This document shows positions 26,731 to 34,621 of a stretch of DNA of 64,000 bases, one piece after another. The notes below the pieces were generated by a model that was not told where the DNA came from, made no database searches, and saw only the letters and a program-made list of their open reading frames with translations. The position numbers and the translations under genes were made by a program. The stretch's first letter is position 1, and each line of letters starts with the position of its first letter. Source of the DNA: Streptomyces sp. B1I3 (GTDB lineage Bacteria > Actinomycetota > Actinomycetes > Streptomycetales > Streptomycetaceae); the NCBI RefSeq assembly GCF_030816615.1, contig NZ_JAUSYD010000001.1:7090501-7154500 (forward strand). Reading direction: 5' to 3'.

Positions 26731-26904
26731 ACGGGCGGGCCGAGGACAGCGGGGGCAGGGGTGGGCGCGTGATCTCGTGCGGCGACGTCCGGGGGCGCCC
26801 CCTCCTGCCACCGGTGAGCCCGGCGCCGCAGGCGCGCGCCGTCCATGGGCTTGGGTAGGCTCGGCGCCGTAAGCGACGGGTGAAGGCGAAATCGGGGGCG
26901 AATC

Positions 26905-28743
26905 GTGACGGCTCATCAGGAACCGGTACCGGCCGGCGGGGCGGGCGTTTCGGCAGCGGATCCGGAGGTCTTCCAGCCGCTGGCCGACGACGACCCGCGC
27001 AGCGTGGCCGGATATCTGCTCAGCGCCCGGCTCGGGGCCGGTGGCATGGGCAAGGTCTACCTCTCGTACACACCCGGCGGGCGCCCCGTGGCGATCAAGG
27101 TGATCCGCCCCGAATTCGCCGAGGACCCGGAATTCCGCCGCCGGTTCCAGCAGGAGGTGCGGGCCGCGCAGCGGGTGCAGGGCCTGTACACCGCACCGGT
27201 GATCGACAGTGACACCGAGGGCCCGCGGCCGTGGCTGGCCACCGCCTACGTACAAGGGCCTTCCCTGCACTCGGCGGTCGCCGCACACGGGCCGATGCCG
27301 GTAGCGTCCGTCCTGCTGCTCGTGGCGGGGATCGCCGAAGCGCTGCAGGTCATCCACCGCGCCGGTATCGTCCACCGCGACCTCAAGCCGTCCAATGTGC
27401 TGCTCGCGGTGGACGGACCCCGCGTCATCGACTTCGGTATCGCGCGCGCCGCGGACACCACCGCGCTCACGGGCACCGGCGTCAGCGTCGGCACGCCCTC
27501 CTTCATGTCGCCCGAGCAGGCGGCGGGGACGAGCTGCACGGAGGCGACGGACGTCTTCGCCCTCGGCCAGATCGCGGTGTTCGCCGCGACAGGTGCCGCC
27601 GCGTTCGGTGACGGCTCCTCGCACGCCGTCCTCTACCGGATCGTCCACGAGGACCCTGACCTGTCCCGGCTGCCGGACGAGCTGCGGGAAGTGGTCACCG
27701 GCTGCCTCGGCAAGGACCCGGCGCAACGGCCGTCCACCGCCCGGATCATCGAGATGTGCGGCCTTGCGTCCCAGGACCCGGCGCTGCGCCGCCCGGGCAG
27801 CTGGCTGCCGTCCTCCTACGCCGCTGACCTCACCCAGGCAGCCGCACCGACCCCGCCGCCGCATCCGGCGACGCAGGCGGCCCCGAGCACACCGCCGGCC
27901 TACCCGGCGACCCAGGCGGCCTCGCACACGCCGCCGGTTCATCCACCCACCCAGGCCGTACACCCGCAGCCCGCGCCCGCACAGCCCCGTCACCCTTCCG
28001 CGCCGGGTTCCTACGCCTACCCCCCGACTGCCGGCTACCCGTCCCAGCAGGCCGCCGGGGCCCCCGGCGGCTATCCGAACCGTCCCTTCCCCGGGGCCGC
28101 AGGGGGGCACCCGTCGGGCCCGTGGCAGCCGCAGCAGCCCCGCAAGCGGAACCGCGCCGGGCTGGTGGCCGCGGTACTGGCCGCCGCCGCGCTCATCGGG
28201 GGTGGCGCGTACCTGGTGGGACAACAGGACGCGGACAAGGGAAGCGCGAAGGACAGCGGGAGCGGCGCGCCGAAGTCCGGCGGCGGCGGGACCTCGGACG
28301 CGGAGGCCGGCACAGGCGGGAAGAGCAAGGCCCCTGCGGCTCCCGAGGGAACCGTGTACAAGAACCTCAGCATCCCTGTCGGCTACGCGGTGAAGTTCGC
28401 CGACCAGCCGCCGCAGCCGGAGGACCTGGACGTCAACTACGAGGGAGACTTCGGCTACTCCGGCGACATGATCAACGGCGACAGCCTCGCCACGAACCAG
28501 TCGGAGAACACCATGGCCCTCCTGGACCCCGCGGAGCCGGGGTCGCTGGCCGGCTGCCGCGCCAACACCCGGTACACCACGTCCATCGCCAAGGACAAGG
28601 TGGGCAAGGGTGACCGGATCTGTGTGAAGACCGGATCGGGCCACTACGGCCTGGTCACTCTCAACGGTTTCGCGTCGAAGGACTCCCCGAGCCAGTACGT
28701 CAGTGTGGACCTCACGGTGTGGCGCAACGTGACCAGCTCCTGA
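26905..28743 (+). CDS. Membrane Ser/Thr protein kinase (PASTA-less PknB type)
   Basis: A eukaryotic-like kinase of 612 residues. The kinase domain (about 35-290) has the glycine loop GAGGMGKVY (44-52), catalytic Lys65 in VAIKV, the HRDLKPSN loop, DFG and the SPEQ anchor, so it should be active. A long Pro/Gln/Ala-rich linker (about 310-415) leads to one membrane helix (AGLVAAVLAAAALIGGGAYL) and an extracytoplasmic domain of about 150 residues starting after a Gly/Ser/Lys-rich spacer. The outside domain is not a PASTA repeat. It contains two cysteines that may form a disulfide. The GTG at 26905 is the start. Confidence 0.9.
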   Translation: MTAHQEPVPAGGAGVSAADPEVFQPLADDDPRSVAGYLLSARLGAGGMGKVYLSYTPGGRPVAIKVIRPEFAEDPEFRRRFQQEVRAAQRVQGLYTAPVIDSDTEGPRPWLATAYVQGPSLHSAVAAHGPMPVASVLLLVAGIAEALQVIHRAGIVHRDLKPSNVLLAVDGPRVIDFGIARAADTTALTGTGVSVGTPSFMSPEQAAGTSCTEATDVFALGQIAVFAATGAAAFGDGSSHAVLYRIVHEDPDLSRLPDELREVVTGCLGKDPAQRPSTARIIEMCGLASQDPALRRPGSWLPSSYAADLTQAAAPTPPPHPATQAAPSTPPAYPATQAASHTPPVHPPTQAVHPQPAPAQPRHPSAPGSYAYPPTAGYPSQQAAGAPGGYPNRPFPGAAGGHPSGPWQPQQPRKRNRAGLVAAVLAAAALIGGGAYLVGQQDADKGSAKDSGSGAPKSGGGGTSDAEAGTGGKSKAPAAPEGTVYKNLSIPVGYAVKFADQPPQPEDLDVNYEGDFGYSGDMINGDSLATNQSENTMALLDPAEPGSLAGCRANTRYTTSIAKDKVGKGDRICVKTGSGHYGLVTLNGFASKDSPSQYVSVDLTVWRNVTSS

Positions 28744-28848
28744 ACCGGCCGCCACCCGTGACGGAGCCCGTCCGCCCGCAGGGTCTCCGTCCGACCCGCC
28801 CACCCGGGCACCCGCCCCCTGGTCGACGGGACCGGGCAGGGCGGGGGG

Positions 28849-29634
28849 TCAGCCCGGCGGAGCCTCCGACACGCGCCAGGCGGTCGCTAGCCCTTCCAGC
28901 CACGCCGGGGGCAGTTCGGCGTGCTCCCATTCCGCCCGGAGCGCCGACGGTGCGGCGGTGAGGCGTTCGAGTACGGCGATGCTCGTGGGGGAGTGGAGGA
29001 GGGAGTAGCGGCTGTGAACGGCGATGCGGCTGCGGGGCCCGTACTCCGCGTACAACTGGGCCAGCTGCTTCCGGTGTGACTCGGTGAACTGCTCCAGCTG
29101 CCCGGCGTATCCGACCCGCCCCACGACACTCATGGTGCCGAGTACCGCGGTGAGGACCTCGTCCGATTCCTCGGGGTCGAGGTCCGAGGCGTCACTGAAC
29201 GCGAGGTAGAGCGGCGTCACGGCGACCTTCGCACGCTCCACCTCCACCCTTCCGACGGGGTGGCGGCCTCGTGCGGAACCCCCCGCCGAGCCGGACACCG
29301 CGGGCCCGATGGCCCGCTCGAGGGTTCGCTCGGCGATGCGGGCGAGCTCGTCGACGACGGCCTGGGCGCCGTCGCGCCGGCCGACGCCGTACGGCTGCCC
29401 GCCCTCGACCGGGGCGGCCGCCGCCTTCCCGGCTCGGCTGTGCGCGTCCGCGATCGCGCCGGCTTCGACGAGCGCGATCAGCGCTTCCGCCTCGTCCCGG
29501 AACACGCCCGCGCGGCCCAGGAGCTCGAGAAGGGTGCTCTTCGCGTTCAGGACGCTGGCGGAGTCCAGCGGGTGCGGGCCCGTTTCGGCGGTGTCGATCG
29601 TGTCCTCCTCGTCGGCCTTGCCCGGTGCTTGCAC
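28849..29634 (-). CDS. Uncharacterised soluble protein
   Basis: Not recognised. A 261-residue protein without a signal peptide or membrane helix. It begins with an acidic stretch, then helical segments (SVLNAKSTLLELLGRAGVFR; QAVVDELARIAERTLERAIG), and ends with Trp-rich sequence. It is convergent with the kinase gene. The start is a GTG at 29632-29634 with no strong ribosome-binding site, so the true start may lie a little downstream. Codon use is normal for the region, which supports a real gene. Confidence 0.6.
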   Translation of the reverse strand: MQAPGKADEEDTIDTAETGPHPLDSASVLNAKSTLLELLGRAGVFRDEAEALIALVEAGAIADAHSRAGKAAAAPVEGGQPYGVGRRDGAQAVVDELARIAERTLERAIGPAVSGSAGGSARGRHPVGRVEVERAKVAVTPLYLAFSDASDLDPEESDEVLTAVLGTMSVVGRVGYAGQLEQFTESHRKQLAQLYAEYGPRSRIAVHSRYSLLHSPTSIAVLERLTAAPSALRAEWEHAELPPAWLEGLATAWRVSEAPPG

Positions 29635-29974
29635 AGGTGGTTCAGCAGGACGTGGCTCCCTGCCGCACTCCCCGCGCCCCGGCTGTGGACGTCCGGCCGC
29701 GAGCGGCCGTCGCCCAGCTTCTCAAGTCTCCATGATCCGGCCGGCCGTCGTCGCGCACAGGCCTTTTCGGATCACACCGTGTCCGTCGGGACCGGGGAGT
29801 CACCTCCGCCGTCCGGAAGGGAGCGGCGCACGGCTGGCGGAGTGGATCGGCCGACGTCCGCCCCGCCGACGGGTGCCCGGTTCGGCGGGGTGCCGAATGG
29901 CGCCGTTCCGGCGGGGCACCCGATGATTGATCCCGGTAGGCACCACCCCTTTGGTCATCCTTGGAGGCAGCGTC
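29635..29974. other. Divergent promoter region
   Basis: 340 bases between two divergent genes, no supported coding frame. GGAGG near 29962 serves the DoxX gene. No clear operator seen. Confidence 0.4.
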
Positions 29975-30508
29975 ATGAGTCTTCTCCGTATCCTCGGCCG
30001 CCCGATGCTCGCCTCGATGTTCGTCGCCGGCGGCATGAACTCCCTGCGCCATCCCGAATACGTGGCCTCGGCGGCCGAACCCGTCGTCCGGCCCGTGACC
30101 GACCGCGTGGCCGCGCTGCCGGACGGCACCGAGCAACTCGTCCGGCTCAACGGCGCCGTGCAGGTGGTGGGCGGTGTCCTGCTCGGGCTGGGCCGCTGCC
30201 CGCGGCTGTCGGCGCTGGCCCTCGCCGCGACGCTGGTCCCCACCACGCTGGCGGGGCACCGCTTCTGGGAGGCGGATGACCCCTCCGACCGGATGCAGCA
30301 GCGCATCCACTTCCTCAAGAACGTGTCCATGCTGGGTGGCCTGCTGATCGCGGCCGACGACACCGGCAGCGCCCCCTCGCTGCTGTGGCGGAGCCGGCAT
30401 ACCGCCCACGACCTGAAGCGCGACGCGCGGGTGGTGCGCCGCTCGGTCCGGGCGACCGCGCGTCCCGCGGCGGCGGCCGGCGGGCTCCGGGCCAAGCTGG
30501 GAGTCTGA
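29975..30508 (+). CDS. DoxX family membrane protein
   Basis: A 177-residue protein with four hydrophobic segments. It matches the DoxX pattern: an N-terminal RPMLASMFVAGGMNSLRHP, then NGAVQVVGGVLLGLGRCPRL and a third helix pair around HFLKNVSMLGGLLIA. DoxX proteins sit in the inner membrane and are linked to thiol or oxidative-stress handling in actinobacteria. A basic tail (RRSVRATARPAAAAGGLRAK) follows. The ATG at 29975 has GGAGG upstream. Confidence 0.88.
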   Translation: MSLLRILGRPMLASMFVAGGMNSLRHPEYVASAAEPVVRPVTDRVAALPDGTEQLVRLNGAVQVVGGVLLGLGRCPRLSALALAATLVPTTLAGHRFWEADDPSDRMQQRIHFLKNVSMLGGLLIAADDTGSAPSLLWRSRHTAHDLKRDARVVRRSVRATARPAAAAGGLRAKLGV

Positions 30509-30626
30509 GCGAGGGGATATCTCCGCGGACGTGGGGGCCGGCCCGCAGAGGCCGGTGCGAGCCGGCGCCCGCCGCGGCCGGTCCGGTGACCGCCGGCCGG
30601 CGCCGCGCCGACCGTGCATGCGGCCG

Positions 30627-30662
30627 CGTGGAGGAGTGGTGGCGCACCACCGCTCCTCCACG
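30627..30662. terminator. Bidirectional hairpin terminator
   Basis: CGTGGAGGAGTGGTGG pairs with CCACCGCTCCTCCACG with one G-T pair around a four-base loop. It lies between the convergent DoxX and HTH genes. Confidence 0.8.
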
Positions 30663-30666
30663 GGCA

Positions 30667-30927
30667 TTACGGGGATTGCGGGGAAGCCGCCTGCGCCTCC
30701 GGCGCGGGCGCTCCGTCCACTCCGTCCGTGGGCTTCCAGCGCAGCAGGTCTCCCGGCCGGCAGTCGAGTGCCTCGCAGAGCGCGGCGAGCGTGGCGAACC
30801 GTACCGCCTTGGCGCCGTTCTTGAGGACCGCCAGGTTGGCGGGTGTGATCCCGACGCGTTCCGCCAGTTCCCCCGCGGACATCTTCCGCCTGGCCGGCAT
30901 CACGTCGATGTCGACGGCGATCGGCAT
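30667..30927 (-). CDS. Small HTH regulator, YozG/Cro-CI type
   Basis: An 86-residue DNA-binding protein. The helix-turn-helix reads MSAGELAERVGITPANLAVL, followed by CEALDCRPGDLLRW, the usual end of the YozG-like XRE domain. It is normally found directly behind a DUF2975 membrane-protein gene, forming a small regulator/membrane pair. Here its ATG overlaps the stop of a truncated DUF2975 gene (TGATG at 30925-30929), so translation coupling has been kept although the partner is broken. Confidence 0.88.
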   Translation of the reverse strand: MPIAVDIDVMPARRKMSAGELAERVGITPANLAVLKNGAKAVRFATLAALCEALDCRPGDLLRWKPTDGVDGAPAPEAQAASPQSP

Positions 30928-31085
30928 CAGATCACCTCGTCCAGCTCTGCCTTCACCCGGTCCGCCTCGAGGTCGCGCGCGACGGCCCGGGCGAGCAGCG
31001 TCCGCAGCACGAGCACGATGAGCGCGACCCCCATGACCGCCAGGGAGGCCCCGCAGATCAGGAGGACGACGCCCGGGGCCACGGG
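30927..31085 (-). pseudogene. Truncated DUF2975 membrane protein, last 52 codons
   Basis: Only the final part remains: one membrane helix (GVVLLICGASLAVMGVALIV) and the usual end RDLEADRVKAELDEVI before the HTH gene. DUF2975 proteins normally have about 150-200 residues and four helices. Upstream the reading frame is joined to unrelated sequence from a glycogen-debranching-type gene, so the first three quarters of the gene have been deleted. It has no proper start. Confidence 0.75.
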
Positions 31086-31600
31086 GCGGGATGCGGCACA
31101 GGCCGGGGGTGCTGGGCGCGGGCGTGGCCGGTCATGACCTCGGGCAGCCGGTGGCCGTGGTGCGCCGACGCCGCCAGCAGGCCGAGGGCGACCGTCTCCG
31201 CCTCCTGCGCCAGGCCGCAGCGTGCGAGGCCGAGCAGGACGACCGCGTTGTCGTGCGGCCAGGAACTCCCCCGGTGGTAGGAGAGCGGGTGGTGACCAGG
31301 CTGGTTCGAGGCGAGCGTCCGGATGGCCCATCCGGAGAAGAAGTCGGGTTCCAGCCGGCGTCGTCCCGCTCGACGGGCGTGCTGTCCGTCGAGGGTGCCG
31401 GACCACAGGAGCTGTCCGTCGAGGGTGCCGGACCACAGGAGCTGTCCGGCGTCGGAGGCCGGTGAGTCGGTCTGCCGCCCGCTGCCGTCCAGGGCCGGCG
31501 CGGGAAAGGTCGGTCCCCGGGCGGGAGTTCGCCACCGCGCTACGGACCGGCGCGGGCTCAGGCGTCGACGCGGCCCATGGCCTGCGCATACAGCGGCTGC
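31058..31600 (-). pseudogene. C-terminal remnant of an amylo-alpha-1,6-glucosidase family gene
   Basis: On the minus strand one continuous frame reads typical glycogen-debranching-enzyme C-terminal sequence: FPAPALDGSGRQTDSPASDA, LLWSGTLDGQ, LEPDFFSGWAIRTLASNQPG, HHPLSYHRGSSWPHDNAVVL and LARCGLAQEAETVALGLLAA. It ends at a stop at 31058-31060 inside the DUF2975 remnant. No start or catalytic N-terminal part is present upstream. The last residues expected for the family are replaced where the DUF2975 tail begins. A 30-base tandem duplication lies inside it. Confidence 0.7.
31381..31440. repeat. 30-bp perfect tandem duplication
   Basis: Two identical 30-base units (31381-31410, 31411-31440) followed by the first bases of a third. 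In the debranching-enzyme remnant it doubles LLWSGTLDGQ in frame. Confidence 0.9.
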
Positions 31601-31674
31601 TCGACCAGGCGGCGCACTCCTGCACGGCGGGCGGCCGGTGCCGTCGACGCGACGTAAAGAAGTGAACGCGGCTC

Positions 31675-31686
31675 CGGTCTATACCA
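31675..31686. promoter_or_regulatory. DasR-like operator
   Basis: CGGTCTATACCA differs at two positions from the DasR core TGGTCTAGACCA known from Streptomyces chitin and GlcNAc genes. It lies six bases before a -35 box and ahead of genes for a GH16 glucanase and a GH18 chitinase-like protein, the kind of targets DasR controls. Confidence 0.5.
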
Positions 31687-31691
31687 AAGCC

Positions 31692-31720
31692 TTGACAGGC
31701 TCGACGTTCATTCCTTAAAT
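31692..31720 (+). promoter_or_regulatory. Promoter of the GH16-GH18 operon
   Basis: A consensus -35 TTGACA (31692-31697), a 17-base spacer and a -10 TTAAAT (31715-31720). The GH16 start is 140 bases further on. Confidence 0.7.
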
Positions 31721-31859
31721 CACGTAGTGAACTAACCGCTTCCGCTCCCGCGCTCTCCCTCCGGTCGGTGCGGGGTGTCCGGGAGGGGTCCGCCTGTCCG
31801 GCTCGCCCGTATATGACATGTGCACGTCACCCCCCTCACGCTCCCCGAAGGGAGATGGA

Positions 31860-33137
31860 ATGAGTTCCACGCGTTTTCCTCGGCGTCTGGTCCTGTCCCT
31901 GGTCATGGCGCTCGGCCTCGCGTCCCTGTCCACCGGACTGGCGCAGAGCGCGCCCACGCCGGTGACCCCGCCCTCCGTGGCCGCAGCCGCGGCCGCACCG
32001 GCCGCCCTCACGTTCTCCGACGAGTTCGACGGAGCCGCCGGCTCCGCCGTCGACGGCGGCAAGTGGCAGATCGAGACCGGCGACAACGTCAGCAACCACG
32101 AGCGGCAGTACTACACCGCGGGCAACCGCAACGCCGCCCTCGACGGGCAGGGACACCTGGTCATCACCGCGCGCAAGGAGAACCCGGGCAACTACCAGTG
32201 CTGGTACGGGCGGTGCGAGTACACCTCCGCCCGGCTGAACACGGCCGGCAAGTTCACCACCACGTACGGCCGGGTCGAGGCCCGGATGAAGATCCCGCGT
32301 GGGCAGGGCATCTGGCCCGCCTTCTGGATGCTGGGCAACGACATCGGCCAGGTCGGCTGGCCCGCCTCCGGTGAGATCGACATCATGGAGAACGTCGGCT
32401 TCGAACCGTCCACCGTGCACGGCACCCTGCACGGCCCCGGATACTCCGGCAGCGCGGGGATAGGCGCGGGCTACACCCTGCCCGGCGGGCAGGCGTTCGC
32501 CGACGCGTACCACACCTTCGCCGTCGACTGGAGCCCGAACGCCATCACCTGGTCCGTGGACGGGACCGTCTACCAGCGACGCACCCCCGCCGACCTCGGC
32601 GGCAAGCAGTGGGTCTTCGACAAGCCGTTCTTCGTGATCCTCAACCTGGCGGTCGGCGGCTACTGGCCGGGCGACCCCGACGGCAGCACGGTCTTCCCGC
32701 AGCAGCTCCTCGTCGACTACGTCCGGGTCAGCTCCGGCAGCGGCCAGCAGGGCGGCGGCGGACCCATCACGGGTCTGGCGGGCAAGTGCGTGGATGTGGC
32801 GGCGGGTTCGGCGGCGAACGGTACGGCGGTGCAGTTGTACGACTGCAACGGTACGGGGGCGCAGCAGTGGACGGTGGGTGCCGACGGCACGATCCGGGCG
32901 CTGGGCAAGTGCCTGGATGTGGCTTCGGGTGGTACGGCGGACGGTACGAAGGTGCAGTTGTGGGACTGCAACGGTTCGGCGGCGCAGCAGTGGGCGACGC
33001 CGGCTGCACGGGACATCGTGAACCCGCAGGCGAACAAGTGTCTTGATGTGACTGGCGGCAACAGTGCCAACGGCACCCGGCTGCAGATCTGGACCTGCAC
33101 CGGTGCCGCCGCCCAGAAGTGGACCGTGACCCGGTGA
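31860..33137 (+). CDS. Secreted GH16 endo-beta-1,3-glucanase with CBM13
   Basis: Hydrolyses beta-1,3-glucan (laminarin, fungal walls) outside the cell. The 425-residue protein has a signal peptide (cut near residue 45), a GH16 domain (about 50-290) with the catalytic GEIDIMENVG (nucleophile Glu172, acid/base Glu177), a short Ser/Gly linker and a ricin-type CBM13 module (302-425). In that module, repeats such as GKCLDVASGGTADGTKVQLW and QQW motifs are seen. AGGGAG lies before the ATG at 31860. The stop overlaps the GTG of the next gene, so the two secreted enzymes form an operon. Confidence 0.93.
   Translation: MSSTRFPRRLVLSLVMALGLASLSTGLAQSAPTPVTPPSVAAAAAAPAALTFSDEFDGAAGSAVDGGKWQIETGDNVSNHERQYYTAGNRNAALDGQGHLVITARKENPGNYQCWYGRCEYTSARLNTAGKFTTTYGRVEARMKIPRGQGIWPAFWMLGNDIGQVGWPASGEIDIMENVGFEPSTVHGTLHGPGYSGSAGIGAGYTLPGGQAFADAYHTFAVDWSPNAITWSVDGTVYQRRTPADLGGKQWVFDKPFFVILNLAVGGYWPGDPDGSTVFPQQLLVDYVRVSSGSGQQGGGGPITGLAGKCVDVAAGSAANGTAVQLYDCNGTGAQQWTVGADGTIRALGKCLDVASGGTADGTKVQLWDCNGSAAQQWATPAARDIVNPQANKCLDVTGGNSANGTRLQIWTCTGAAAQKWTVTR
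32766..33126. repeat. CBM13-coding direct repeat, copy 1
   Basis: 361 bases at the end of the GH16 gene that recur at 33260-33620 with only two substitutions that I can find. The codon choice (many G/T-ending codons such as GGT, GCG, TTG) differs from the C-ending codons around it. Confidence 0.9.
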
Positions 33138-34522
33138 CCGCGAAGCCCATGGCGCGACCGGTGGTCCGGGGCCTGCTGAGCACCGCAGCCGTGACAGCCG
33201 CCCTCCTCACCGGCCTGACCGCCGCACCCGCGAGCGGCGCCGCGACGGCCACCGGCCAGATCACGGGTCTGGCGGGCAAGTGCGTGGATGTGGCGGCGGG
33301 TTCGGCGGCGAACGGTACGGCGGTGCAGTTGTACGACTGCAACGGTACGGGGGCGCAGCAGTGGACGGTGGGTGCCGACGGCACGATCCGGGCGCTGGGC
33401 AAGTGCCTGGATGTCGCTTCGGGTGGTACGGCGGACGGTACGAAGGTGCAGTTGTGGGACTGCAACGGGTCGGCGGCGCAGCAGTGGGCGACGCCGGCTG
33501 CACGGGACATCGTGAACCCGCAGGCGAACAAGTGTCTTGATGTGACTGGCGGCAACAGTGCCAACGGCACCCGGCTGCAGATCTGGACCTGCACCGGTGC
33601 CGCCGCCCAGAAGTGGACCGCGCCGGGCGCAGGAGGCGGAACCCCCGGACCCGGAGCCATGGCCGTGGCCCCGTACCTGTACAACGGCTGGGGCAGCCCG
33701 CCCAGCCCCACCACCGTCATGAACGCGACCGGCGTCAAGTGGTTCACACTCGCCTTCGTCCTCAGCAACGGCTACTGCAACCCGCAGTGGGACGGCAGCC
33801 GTCCGCTGACCGGCGGTGTCGACCAGCAGACCGTCAGCACCGTGCGCGCGGCCGGCGGCGACGTCATTCCGTCCTTCGGTGGCTGGAGCGGCAACAAACT
33901 GGAGAGTTCCTGCTCGAGCGCGGGGGAACTGGCCGCCGCCTACCAGAAGGTCGTCAACGCCTACGGGCTCAAGGCCATCGACATCGACATCGAGGCCGCG
34001 GCGTACGACAGTCCGGCCGTCCAGCAGCGTACGGTCGACGCACTGAAGACCGTCAAGGCCGCGAACCCGGGGATCAAGGTCTACGTCACCTTCGGCACCG
34101 GCCAGAACGGGCCCGACAGCAGTCTGATCGGCAAGGCCGCGGCCTCAGGCCTCACCGTGGACAGCTGGACCATCATGCCGTTCAACTTCGGGGGCGCCGG
34201 CCAGGACATGGGCCAGCTCACCGTCCGCGCCGCCGAGGGCCTCAAGACCGCGGTCAAGAACGCGTACGGGTACTCGGACGACCAGGCCTACCGGCACACC
34301 GGGATCTCCTCGATGAACGGCGTCACCGACAACGGTGAGACGGTGACCGTGGCCGATTTCCGCACCATCCTCGGTTACGCACAGCAGCGTCACCTCGCAC
34401 GGTTGACCTTCTGGTCGGTCAACCGCGACCGGCCCTGCACGGGAGGTGGAGCCGACACCTGTTCGGGAGTCCCGCAGCAGCCGTGGGACTTCACCCGGGT
34501 CCTCGCCTCGTACACGGGATGA
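33134..34522 (+). CDS. Secreted GH18 chitinase-like protein with N-terminal CBM13
   Basis: A 462-residue exported protein: signal peptide (RGLLSTAAVTAALLTGLTAA), ricin-type CBM13 (about 43-163) and a GH18 barrel (about 175-460). The GH18 active-site motif is KAIDIDIEAA with catalytic Glu287; the usual first Gly is Ala. The barrel resembles the short chitinase-like GH18 group of Streptomyces (start YLYNGWGSPPSP, later SWTIMPFNFGG). The GTG at 33134 overlaps the GH16 stop (GTGA); an ATG at 33149 is the alternative. Its CBM13 is almost identical to that of the GH16 enzyme. Confidence 0.88.
   Translation: MTAKPMARPVVRGLLSTAAVTAALLTGLTAAPASGAATATGQITGLAGKCVDVAAGSAANGTAVQLYDCNGTGAQQWTVGADGTIRALGKCLDVASGGTADGTKVQLWDCNGSAAQQWATPAARDIVNPQANKCLDVTGGNSANGTRLQIWTCTGAAAQKWTAPGAGGGTPGPGAMAVAPYLYNGWGSPPSPTTVMNATGVKWFTLAFVLSNGYCNPQWDGSRPLTGGVDQQTVSTVRAAGGDVIPSFGGWSGNKLESSCSSAGELAAAYQKVVNAYGLKAIDIDIEAAAYDSPAVQQRTVDALKTVKAANPGIKVYVTFGTGQNGPDSSLIGKAAASGLTVDSWTIMPFNFGGAGQDMGQLTVRAAEGLKTAVKNAYGYSDDQAYRHTGISSMNGVTDNGETVTVADFRTILGYAQQRHLARLTFWSVNRDRPCTGGGADTCSGVPQQPWDFTRVLASYTG
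33260..33620. repeat. CBM13-coding direct repeat, copy 2
   Basis: The second copy of the 361-base CBM13 segment, near the start of the GH18 gene. The differences seen are G to C in GATGT(G/C)GCTTC and T to G in AACGG(T/G)TCGG. Confidence 0.9.
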
Positions 34523-34529
34523 CCCGCCG

Positions 34530-34558
34530 CGCGGGGGTGGGCACCGCCCGCCCCCGCG
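34530..34558. terminator. Hairpin terminator of the GH16-GH18 operon
   Basis: CGCGGGGGTGGGC (34530-34542) pairs with GCCCGCCCCCGCG (34546-34558) with one G-T pair and a 3-base loop, eight bases after the GH18 stop. The WYL regulator ends just beyond it on the other strand. Confidence 0.75.
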
Positions 34559-34621
34559 TGCGGTGACCTCGCCGTGCATGCCCACGCGCGGTGCGCGGAC
34601 GGCACGGTCTGCGGAGTGGCG

